A stretch of DNA of 64,000 bases, from NCBI RefSeq assembly GCF_013373865.1, contig NC_050471.1, positions 18,285,047-18,349,046 of the forward strand, read 5' to 3'. The translations under genes were made by a program, and so were the position numbers. Positions 55,801-64,000 of this stretch are shown here, one piece after another. A model generated the notes under the pieces. The model saw only the letters and a program-made list of their open reading frames with translations. It had not been told where the DNA came from and made no database searches. The DNA comes from Monomorium pharaonis (taxonomy: Eukaryota; Arthropoda; Insecta; Hymenoptera; Formicidae). The stretch's first letter is position 1, and each line of letters starts with the position of its first letter.

Positions 55801-56505
55801 TTTCCAAATATCGGGGTAGCAGCACAAACGTACAGAATGGATGAAAATTTTTGCTAACACAGGTGCAACAATATCTATCAGATTTACAAAGAACTTGAAA
55901 GGCAGTTGATCTGGGCTGCCCCCTTTGGATTTAGCAGTCCAAAGTTTTAGCAACCTTAGAGATCTCCAGTTCAGTTGTCTCGTAAAAACCAAATAGATCA
56001 GCGTCATCCGACGGAATCGGACCAATCAAACGCTCCACGAAAGCTCTAGAGCAAGGCGGATGGGCACCGGCCACTCCGGCATAATGGGCACTCAATTCAT
56101 TCTCAGAAAATTTATTTGTTGACCCATGATCCCTATTTGTAGTTATGCCCTCCTTGTTAAGACGCCAAAATTGTGCACTATCAGTGATTGAATCGATCTG
56201 ACCCCTGAGATATAATGCTCTGGCCGAGTTGATTTTGGACTTTACAACACGGCGTTTTTCGCGAAATAAGATCAAGAGAGCCGTGCGTTTGGATTGTTGG
56301 TAAGTACGCCTGTATTGCTGATAAATAAGATCTTTCTCCTTACATAGATTCTTGATTTCAGACGTTAACCAAGATGCGGCTTTTCGTGCGAACTTACGAG
56401 TGACAAATGGCGCATACCGGTCAAGACAGTAAATGAATATATCGACAAGCCTAGCGGCATGCGAAGATGGATTGACCGATTCATCAAAAGAAATTTTGTA
56501 TAAGG
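52830..56505 (-). pseudogene. LINE, minus strand, split by Kolobok-like copy D
   Basis: From about 56505 downward: VTRKFARKAASWLTSEIKN, REKRRVVKSKINSARALYLR, SPDQLPFKFFVNLIDIVAPV, LATLFDFSKAFDSIKHEALL, VMSGVPQGSAPTPVFFLML, the intact catalytic SCALFADDLQLFIQ (55290-55250), RWAENQGLCLNAGKMKTIIF, and a C-terminal domain TPYLDYACVVYDDIPKYLK to 54412. It is a jockey/I-type reverse transcriptase with single-base breaks only. The endonuclease is lost. The 3' UTR continues past copy D to GGCGAATAAAATTGTTATCA (about 52860-52835), with poly(A) signal and an ATC-rich tail. A direct repeat of about 70 bp in the 3' UTR flanks copy D. Confidence 0.82.
52970..54177 (+). mobile_element. Kolobok-like TTAA transposon, copy D
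   Basis: TTAA at 52966-52969 and 54178-54181 flanks 1208 bp. The ends are GGGGTTATACTATTCAGC and, read inward from the right, GGAGTTATACTACCCAGGC. The plus strand at about 53320-53575 carries a heavily frameshifted relative of the same remnant (IDIATNVAAILYNNGFQGLL, FYNYCIEIDERR, YGPKIAE). GAAACTTTAAACGCG follows at about 53627. It lies in the 3' UTR of a LINE. It is the most decayed of the four copies. Confidence 0.72.
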
Positions 56506-56516
56506 GATCGCAGAGG

Positions 56517-56517
<1 letters not shown>

Positions 56518-56563
<46 letters not shown>
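56518..56563. repeat. (GA)n microsatellite
   Basis: About 22 GA units at the 5' border of the minus-strand LINE. Confidence 0.95.
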
Positions 56564-56567
<4 letters not shown>

Positions 56568-57707
56568 AATATTAGGTAATAATATTAAAATAACACCTAT
56601 AACAAAATAATAAAACGAATCAACTAGTACAATAAAAATACAGTTGTTTAAAAAAAAAATGTAGTTGCACATTCTAAATATCAACATTTTTTTCTTTTAA
56701 ACGGAGCAACTATTGGTTTTCTTAGCATAAATTAATTGTATTATTATTTCGTGTATAAATTTATTAAAATAAGATCACCAAAATATAAAAACTTCCACGT
56801 TTTATAATTCTAAAAGTACTTAATAAAAAAATAATCGTTATTATAGTATTTCATAAAATTCTCGAAAATGTGTTAGAGAATGCACTGCGATAAATGAACT
56901 ATATTCAATATATTTTCATTAACGTGTAACGATAGTATCCCGCACTGACTGCGTCCGGCCGCCCAACCATCAAAATTGTCGTCCACAAGACAAGGGCGCA
57001 TTGCGCCCGCCTAATCCTCCCCACTTACGCAAGCGTTCGCACTGGCGAACGCTAGCACTCACTAGCACGTCGCGAACGAGCAAACAGCCCGCGCATGCGC
57101 TCCCACAAATAACAAGACGCGCGAAACACAGCGGAGTAACGACCTTCGTAGAGAAAACAAAGCTGTTAAAACTGCGAATTCTACAAATTAACAAAAGATA
57201 GGACCGCTCTTTCGGTATTTTGCATCCGATTTATGTTATAATTCCTTACATTTAGCTTCAAATATCATATATTATCGTGTCTTGTAAAAACTAAATTTAA
57301 TCAAATATATTATACGTTCATGTTATAAAAATGTCTCTGAATTCGTCTCTCCTGATCTCGACCGCAATCTTTACTCTCTTAAAGTCAATCAGTGTATAAT
57401 AACTGAAAATCAGTCATAGTCACTGATGAGCATAGCTAAAAGTACATCACTGCAAATCAGTTAAATACTACTGACAAAATCAGTTAGTAACAGTCACTGT
57501 TTCCATCAGTAATATGACTGCTGAAAACTATTGTTATGTACAATAAAATCAGTAATGTGTACTGTTTAGATCAGTAAATCTTAACTGCTACAACAGTTAA
57601 TGATAGGTAGTTTTAGATATAATCCATTTATTTCAATATTTTACATACAATAATACAATAATAAAATAAACAACAGTTTACATATAATGTTGTATATAAT
57701 ATGAACA

Positions 57708-58106
57708 GTTATATATAGGATGTTTGGTAAAGATTTATACAATCTTTATAAACAGGTAGAGCACATAAACTGAACAGTAAAGTCCTTTACCATTTTGCAA
57801 TTTTCACAATAGTTAATAAGTTGTTGATTACACAGGCACACAAAAATGTGGTTGGTTCGGCGGACTAAACTAATTAATCCTTATGTAAATATACTCGCTG
57901 AATTCAAATCCAAGGTCAGAATTACTGAATTGGCTTATTTTTTTCCTAATTAAAAAAAAAACACCTCTTTTTTTGTACCTGTGTAATCAATAACTCGTTA
58001 ACTATTGCGAAAATGGAAAAACGGTAAAAGACTTTTCTGTTCAGTTTAATACACTCTACCTGTTTATAAAGATTGCATAAATCTTTACTAAACACCCTGT
58101 ATATAT
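57708..58106. mobile_element. Nested MITE with ~135-bp inverted repeats
   Basis: Left arm 57715-57845 and right arm 57965-58103 pair through TTTATACAATCTTTATAAAC, AGGTAGAG, AAACTGAACAG and GATTACACAGG. The right terminus reads inward TACAGGGTGTTTAGTAAAG, a style common among insect MITEs. The left has TAGGATGTTTGGTAAAG. Non-coding centre. Confidence 0.75.
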
Positions 58107-58369
58107 AAAAACAAAATTTGATATAATTTCCAAATTAAATTGCCAAATAAATCTGTGCATCTGACGTGTTATCTGTTACTTATAATACTGGTATTGTATT
58201 ACAAATATCCTTTGAAAAAATGATTCAGATATAATTATATATGACGTCATATATCATTATATCCAAATTTATATAATTATATATGATTTATATATACCAG
58301 CATATATAATTATATATAGACTCCGTTGTTCTTGTCCTTTCATATATGAAACTATATATGACTTTATAT

Positions 58370-58373
<4 letters not shown>

Positions 58374-58406
<33 letters not shown>
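58374..58406. repeat. (TA)n tract
   Basis: Uninterrupted TA dinucleotides, about 16 units, after a series of TATATAATTATATATG words. Confidence 0.9.
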
Positions 58407-58411
<5 letters not shown>

Positions 58412-58644
58412 CCTTTTTTCATGGGATTAATATGAATAGAAGATACAAAAGCAGGTGCTTTTTCAAATAAAACTTTGAAACAAAAATGTTCTAAGAAACT
58501 AAAGAAGTTGAGTAGTGTTGTAGGGTTTGTAACATTTAAAACGTAATGTACCTTAAATAATAAGTGCTATAATTGATGAGTTTATACTTGGAGTCAATGT
58601 GACATTATCAACCTGAACAAAATAAGTAAAACTTTGTCTTTTAA

Positions 58645-59234
58645 TTAATATAAGGTTAAATTGGATTGTGCTTTCTTTCTTATTTCTTGAACTTTAGCCT
58701 CTATGTTACATCCTTCCTACAAAAAAGAATAGTTATATTCTGCGTTCTCTATAAGAAAATGTATAAAAAAGTATTAATATAGAAATCTAAATTAGTAAAA
58801 CTTACAGACCAAATTTGTATTACAGAAGAATTCGAAAACTTAGTAGAATAGACATCAGCATAATTCTCCCTCACATTTACTTTTTTTGATGAACTTACAT
58901 CTTTCCTTTTTCCTTTTCCTTTTCTTGCAGCATTACATACAGAGAGTAAATGCGCTAAAAGTAGTATGGCACAAATATTTTCTATAAAATAAGATAAAAT
59001 AATTGCAATTAGTATTTTAATTTACTTATAATTAATATAGTAAGGTATTAAGTAAAAAAAAACTAAAATAGTAAAATATCAAATTTTACCCTTTTCAATA
59101 ATATTTAAGATTCTATATAAATCTTGTCTTATTCTGCCGCAATATGCAAGAATTCTAGGTACATAATATGTAGTAAATCTTGTTAAAAAGTTATTAGAAG
59201 CTACCTTATACAATCTATCAAATTTCTCATCAAT
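58645..59234 (-). CDS. Unrecognised spliced gene inside the TIR element (three exons)
   Basis: Exons on the minus strand: 59234-59090 (acceptor TTGATTACAG, donor GTAAAA), 58981-58806 (acceptor TTTTATAG, donor GTAAGT) and 58716-58645 (acceptor TTTTTTGTAG, stop TAA). The phases agree (1, then 0), and there is no internal stop in 130 codons. Residues: IDEKFDRLYKVASNNFLTRF; TTYYVPRILAYCGRIRQDLY; ENICAILLLAHLLSVCNAAR; KGKGKRKDVSSSKKVNVREN; YADVYSTKFSNSSVIQIWS; EGCNIEAKVQEIRKKAQSN. A basic stretch (residues about 69-76) could be a nuclear signal. The first exon is not identified; the frame is open from the acceptor. I recognise no family. It may be an accessory gene of the transposon or a captured gene. 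Confidence 0.55.
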
Positions 59235-59895
59235 CTGTAATCAAAAACATAAAAATAAAATATATTTAATATATACTAGGTCGGCAAGAAATGCACTTCT
59301 CGGCCGATTTCAGCAAGCGCCGTCTCCCACTCGTCTCCCACTCGTCTCCCACTACTCCTCTTGCCCCGCGTGCCGCGCGCGCTGCCTACGAATCGCGCGG
59401 TTCATGCCCACTTTAACAACACGAGGTGAAAGATATCACTGTAGCTTAATCGCCATTAGTCATTAGTCACGGATTTGCGAACAAGGTTATTTCCAATAAT
59501 TCCAATCGGAATTTTTTTGTGATTCCCACCGTTGATACGTCGATCCACTTTAAGAACATGAAACACTTTAACAACACGGTGAAAAATATCACTGTGGTCT
59601 GACTGCGTTCTTGTCAACAAAAAAATGTTATATGCGTTCTTAAAAAAAAAAGATGTCGCTCAGAAACACACTGCGCTCTTATTGGCTCGTAGTCTACAAA
59701 TTTTGCAGTAAAATCTTACTTTTACACTGACAAAAATCAGTGAAATGTAATCAGGATTTAAGTATTTTCACTAAAAATCAGTACATACATATTTACTGAT
59801 TGTCAGTGACATACTATTTTACTAACTCAATCAATGATATTTTCACTGATTGACTTTAAGAGAGTACGCCCGTAAGAAAAGGACGGGTCGTTATA

Positions 59896-60284
59896 AACGA
59901 ATTAAATTTGAGGGATTCTGAGCACAAAGTGATCGATACCTTAAATATGTTTCATAAGTTTACTAAACATTTTTAGAATTAAACATAATTAACTTTTACT
60001 TCAAATAATCTTAATTCTTGAGTTGCAATGGCTTAATTCAGTTAGAAGTATTATAAATTAAAATCCATATAACTTCACTTAAGCGTAAGATATTTCTTTT
60101 ACAAAGATTACTGAAATCATAAAAGACTGATACAGAAAAAACTCAATCGCGATAAGCAGAATACAGCATACAAAACATAATATAATAATACATAAGATGT
60201 GATAAATTAAGATGTCAAGATTCCGCCATTGAGGTCCGAATAGATAGCATCTAGCTTATAAGTAGTGAAAGGTTTGATAGAACC
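59896..60284. other. Right half of an older repeat, then AT-rich DNA
   Basis: AATTAAATTTGAGGGATTCT at about 59900 is the continuation of the sequence interrupted at 56925 and is repeated at 62296. The rest is unrecognised. Confidence 0.45.
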
Positions 60285-61160
60285 AAGTTTAGAGAAGTCA
60301 GCGTGACGAAAGTGAGTGCAAGAGCATGGCGATCAGTCAGAAACAGGTGGAATGATAAGTTAGAGGAGAACCCAATACAGAGATAGAGATAAAGACGGAG
60401 GAAAAATCAGTGATAGAAGAGATTAGAAATCGGAAACAAAAGGTGGGTGAACACGCGACAAGTATATGAACCGGGAAGTATAAGAACACGCGACAAGTAT
60501 AAAAACCGGGAAGAAGAGCACAAGGCGCCATCTGCCAAGAAGCAAGAGAAGAGGACTACAGAGAAAATAAGGAAGAGAGTGGCAAGCGGATAACAAAGAA
60601 AGAGTGACGAGCAGAAAGGAGCAGCGTGCAGGGTGAGAAGGCTGCGGCAGCGACGCGACGGAGAGAGCGGCGGAAAACCCGAGAGACACCGGAGAGAAGG
60701 AGGAGACCATGCAGTGCGATTAGGCTGAAGAAAGAAAAAACGCGCAGCTGCGGCTATATATTAGAATACTTTAAGAGGAAAAGAGGAGGAAACTCACTAG
60801 AAGAGGAAGAGTAAAAGAGGGAGCGAAAGCGGAGTAGTGGTGAGCAAGTGAGAAACAAAACCACTCCAGAGGTAAGTCAAGCGATTTGCCATTTAACATC
60901 AAGTCAGAAGGAACAATAAAAGGAAGGATAGAGGGTAAATAGGAAAACAAGAGCGACAGATAAATTCTAATAGCGCTAGCAAATCAGATGAAAGGAATGA
61001 GGACAAGCATGACGGAGGAGAACAAAAAAATTAGGACAGAAATGCAGAAAATAAAGGAAGCACTGAAAACAGGGATAACAAACAACGCGAAAAAAGCGAA
61101 GAAATTTGAAGAGCAAGTAAATAGAAGGATCAAAAAACTGGAAACTTCGCCGCGCTCGCG
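60285..61160 (+). pseudogene. Purine-rich LINE, 5' region and start of ORF1
   Basis: A strongly purine-rich plus strand, like the 44.6-47.3-kb LINE. A long leader is followed by an ORF from 60988 with a coiled-coil of Glu/Lys/Arg (MKGMRTSMTEENKKIRTEMQ, then KIKEALKTGITNNAKKAKKF, EEQVNRRIKKLETS). This is usual for the ORF1 start of such LINEs. It breaks off at about 61145 into unrelated sequence. Truncated at the 3' side. Confidence 0.55.
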
Positions 61161-61164
61161 AACT

Positions 61165-62240
61165 CCCCTTGTGAGTTATATTTCGGTTTTTCATGATAGA
61201 ACGATTTGACAGATCTCTGTTGGTACTGAGGATCGATTCTCGCCGTACGAGACTTTTAAATGCTTTTAATGACATAAGTTAAGAGACGAGAAAGTCGTAA
61301 ATTGTGACCATGTGGGAAGCTCCTTCAAAAAGCCCAATTCTTGTTCCCACACTTTAACGGACTCAAAGTCCAATCATTGTAATACAATAAAAATTAAGAA
61401 TCGTCCCAGTAATAGACTGATCTTTTTAAACTATCAAGAGTCCTAAACTTGCACAAAAATATATAATTTTTCCAATTCGGCAGCCGATTCTTTCATCATG
61501 CGTTTAACAATAATAATAAATTTAACGCGGCGTTTACTAATAAACATTTGTTTTCGTAAAACAAATTTAAAGCGTCACACTGACTTCTAAGAATACTCTG
61601 CAGCTAAAGTTGTGTTTGTTAACATCGATGCGGCTGAGCCAGTCAGACTTTCAAGTATTGTAATTTTTCTACAGAAGATAATGATGGATTTTTTACTATT
61701 AACAAATAGAATAAGTCCTCAAAAAGTAGCCATTCTGATAGGGTTCCATTAAATTTTGGTAAGTCAATATGAGAGAGCCGTGCATGGTAATAGAAGACTG
61801 GCAAGCTAGAAAATGCAGTTGCCGAATCTTAAGACAATGACGTACTAGGAGCGCTTCATTGTTCTTGTTTGTTACTCTCGAGTAAAACAGATAAGCGTTC
61901 AACACAATTTACATAATGTTCATAAGTTACTGTATACAAATTTGACGAAAAATAAAAGTAAGACTGAATTTTTAACTTGTCTTTTGAATTTAACTCTGTG
62001 TGGCAATGTTAATTGCTTTATGTTCAATGGAGAAATGCTCCCAAATTTCTTTTAAAGTAGTGAGGCGAGATTGAATTCTTTTGTTCGTAATATTACTTGA
62101 ATCATTTTTAATAAAATTGTCAAAAAGTACTAGCAATAATTTCTGAAAGCGCAATTTGCAGTTCAATATGAATTTGAATGTGATTGAGCTTCATCTTGAT
62201 TACTAGTTCCTTTCTATCCGGCTCAAAGGATTAAAAAATG
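61165..62240. other. Unrecognised mixed stretch
   Basis: Stops in all frames beyond 60 codons. No termini or repeats recognised until the copy of the 56.9-kb repeat at 62245. Confidence 0.35.
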
Positions 62241-62244
62241 TTCA

Positions 62245-62330
62245 AGAATGCACTGTTGTAAGTGAACTATATTCAATATATTTTCATTAACAAATTAAAT
62301 TTGAGGGATTCTAAATTAACAGAGCACAAG
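62245..62330 (+). repeat. Uninterrupted copy of the LTR insertion site
   Basis: GAATGCACTGTTGTAAGTGA, then ACTATATTCAATATATTTTC, ATTAAC and AAATTAAATTTGAGGGATTC. The two halves match 56875-56924 and 59900-59920. It shows the pre-insertion state. Confidence 0.75.
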
Positions 62331-62460
62331 TAAACATTTAAATTAACGCAAAATACGTAATTCGAACAAAATAGCCGTACAACAAGTATAAATGAGAAAG
62401 ATGTGAAATTCATAGTCACACAACCTCTACTAGCAGAAGGCCAAACTTAGGCTAAAAGAT

Positions 62461-64000
62461 CGGAAAATTAACAATGTGGCGATACAGAGAGGAGTTCGGC
62501 AGGGGTGTATTCTGTACCCAATCATATTTCATATCTGCTCGAAACACATGTTCAGGGATGCCCTACATAACATTCACGGGTCTCCTGGATACGTTCCGGG
62601 TTAGAAACAATCCCCTGCAGAGGTGAGAGGCTGTACTACTTGGGAAGTACTATCAACGACAAATGGGATCATTCCGTGGAGATTCGTTGTCGAATAGAAA
62701 AAGCTAGCGCAAAAAGCAACCTTTTTACATCGTAGAAAAATAATCTATAGACGTAACCTTAACCCTTCGACGTCACACTTCTTTTTTCTAACGTCGAGGT
62801 CACACTGGGTGGTTACCACCCATCGTCATATTTAAAGTGCTGTATTTATGAAATTATCAAAGATATGGTAACAAAAAAATTTATGGATAAACTTGAATGT
62901 TTGGAAAATGTATTCTGATATTATTTAAGCAAAAATCTAAAACCGTTAGTACCTAAAAAAATTTTTGAATCTTCTAACATTAGAAAAAAATTTTTACAAA
63001 ATAAATCATAACTTTTTTAATTTTCAATATTTTTAGCTAAAAATTTAGACTTTTATTGTTCAAGTCTTGTACTTCAAGGAAAAAAATATGTCTTTGACCA
63101 TTTTTTTCAAAAAGAGTATTTATTTTGCATATTGAACATAGAGTATTTTAGTATACTGAAAAACAGGTATTTTCATAGAAAAGTCATGTTACGATAGTAT
63201 TTACTTAAGCGTCATTTTTTTGTATGCCACGCAAAACCATTTTTTCCTCGCAAAATAGATTACGGTCTACCACATGCACGCTATGTTAGAATGCGTTGAT
63301 CTAACGTTACATTTTCAAGATCACTGTCCATTTCGTCCACAGATTGCTCTGAATTGCTTAAATATGATTCTTTGAATATGATTTTCCTCGACATCCGAAT
63401 TAACATCGTTGAAATCATTACGTCCATCATTTTGTAAAATATCTTATATGGTCGCTGCCGTAAATTATAGATCATTATGCTGCATATTTTCGAAGAATAA
63501 ATTAACATAAAAATTTTTTAAAAATTCTAGGCATAAGAATCTGTATTATACCATACTTTTACACTTTTTAGACCACAAAAAACACAAAAATTCGAAACAC
63601 TAAAAAACACAAAAAACAGCGAGGTCACACATGGGATGGCTACCACACTACCTTGTCTTTGGACGACTGCCAAAAACAAATCAACGCGACTTTCAGTTAC
63701 AGTATAGTAAAAGAGCATAGATAAAACCTTGAATTACCATTAAATGGCATTACTAGTATCATTTTTTCTTAAATCGGAAAGATATAATGTGTTGAATTTA
63801 AGCGATGGGTAGTAATCATCCAGTGTGACCTCGAAAAGTTAACCTACAACAAGGGTAAAAATGCTGAAGTGTTATGTGTTCTCCGTTCTTTTGCATGGGG
63901 CAAAATTATGGATAACGGCCATTGACGCATCTCTCGGAAGGCTCGAAGCATTAAAAATGTGACTGTATCACCGAATGCTACGTATTGTGAATGCCACGAT
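62461..64000 (+). pseudogene. RTE-like LINE reverse transcriptase, split by a TTAA element
   Basis: Before the insertion: VAIQRGVRQGCILYPIIF and ICSKHMFRDAL (about 62475-62565), then YLGSTINDKWDHSVEIRCRI and EKASAKSNLF (62640-62730). After it (63850-64000): VKMLKCYVFSVLLHGAKLW, ASLGRLEALKM and LYHRMLRIVNAT. This is the C-terminal half of an RTE-type reverse transcriptase (RxGVRQGCxLSP; YLGS; YVxSVLLYG). The palm block with the catalytic aspartates is deleted between the first two parts. It runs off the window. Confidence 0.78.
62763..63838. mobile_element. TTAA-target element, piggyBac-like (family 2), complete
   Basis: TTAA at 62759-62762 and 63839-63842 flanks 1076 bp. The ends CCCTTCGACGTCACAC... 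and, read inward from the right, CTTTTCGAGGTCACACTGG share TCGAGGTCACACTGGGTGG with a small internal duplication on the left. The minus ORF 63508-63281 (75 codons, ending SNSEQSVDEMDSDLENVTL) is acidic, like the N-terminus of piggyBac-type transposases, but is not diagnostic. Related to 11453-12022. Confidence 0.72.

Larger units (their letters stand above)
57372..59866. mobile_element. TIR transposon with subterminal repeats and a spliced gene
   Basis: The termini TACTCTCTTAAAGTCAATCA then GTG (57372) and their inverse (59844-59866) are identical. The outermost TA may be a TA target duplication. Both subterminal regions (57390-57610 and 59700-59845) are packed with ATCAGT/ACTGAT words. Inside are a minus-strand three-exon gene, a nested MITE (57708-58106) and a TA tract. 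No known transposase domain is visible. The superfamily is undetermined. Confidence 0.72.
56925..59895. mobile_element. Solo LTR (~475 bp) interrupted by a 2.5-kb TIR element
   Basis: TGTAACG (56925) and CGTTATA (ending 59895) are near inverse termini. Both sides carry AACG (56921-56924 and 59896-59899) as a 4-bp target duplication. The flanks join into a sequence found uninterrupted at 62245-62320 (TATTCAATATATTTTCATTA then AAATTAAATTTGAGGGATTC). The LTR consists of 56925-57371 plus 59867-59895. No internal retroelement genes remain. The size fits a Gypsy-type LTR. Confidence 0.65.

Noticed and set aside
56970..57201. GC-richer ORFs on both strands as a promoter or CpG-island gene
   Set aside because: The segment lies inside the solo LTR defined by TGTAACG/CGTTATA and the AACG duplication. 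The higher GC is that of the LTR.
59278..59400. TAGGTCGGCAAGAAATGC as a mariner terminus
   Set aside because: No partner terminus or transposase nearby; the similarity is too short. The CCCACTCGTCT triplicate beside it is a small local tandem repeat.

Overview
The window is eukaryotic and looks like intronic or intergenic DNA of an insect, most likely a hymenopteran and plausibly an ant (inference). It is AT-rich and dominated by decayed insect-type transposons: BEL/Pao, Gypsy, mariner, R1-, RTE- and jockey-like LINEs, and TTAA-target DNA transposons. It carries many microsatellites and a short TTAGG run. The only recognisable host gene is an animal MOCS2B-type gene. I see no rRNA, bacterial operon or CRISPR array.

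Host gene. Two exons on the minus strand, 50590-50287 and 32603-32420, encode the C-terminal half of a MoaE/MOCS2B domain (large subunit of molybdopterin synthase) and an MBIP-like helical segment. Their splice phases match across a gap of about 17.7 kb. That gap, if it is a single intron, contains most of the transposons between 33 and 50 kb. The N-terminal MoaE exons and the last exons were not found.

Layout. 0-3.7 kb: minisatellite foldback elements and an internally deleted R1-clade LINE. 5-7 kb: a TTAA MITE and a 96-bp MITE. 7.1-11.4 kb: a truncated BEL/Pao fused to a Gypsy gag fragment. 11.4-17.8 kb: a second TTAA family, a large inverted repeat with arms of about 940 bp, and Kolobok-like copy A. 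18.9-24.2 kb: a deleted mariner and three palindromic DNA elements. 24.4-31 kb: a degenerate Gypsy, Kolobok-like copy B and part of another LTR element. 31-41 kb: foldback elements nested three deep, a 21-bp minisatellite, an unrecognised 93-aa ORF and a 101-bp satellite. 42-43.5 kb: Kolobok-like copy C. 44-47.5 kb: a very purine-rich LINE. 51-56.5 kb: two minus-strand LINEs, the second carrying Kolobok-like copy D. 56.9-59.9 kb: a solo LTR interrupted by a 2.5-kb TIR element that encodes an unrecognised spliced gene. 60-64 kb: the 5' part of a purine-rich LINE, and an RTE-like LINE interrupted by a TTAA element.

Main points of interest. (1) Four TTAA-flanked elements of 1208-1221 bp share the same C-terminal transposase remnant and a 15-bp motif downstream of it. 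(2) A three-exon, phase-consistent gene lies inside a TIR element with subterminal repeats. (3) A family of foldback elements keeps one core sequence but has different tandem-repeat arms in each copy. (4) The MOCS2B exon has two possible ends, free-standing or fused.
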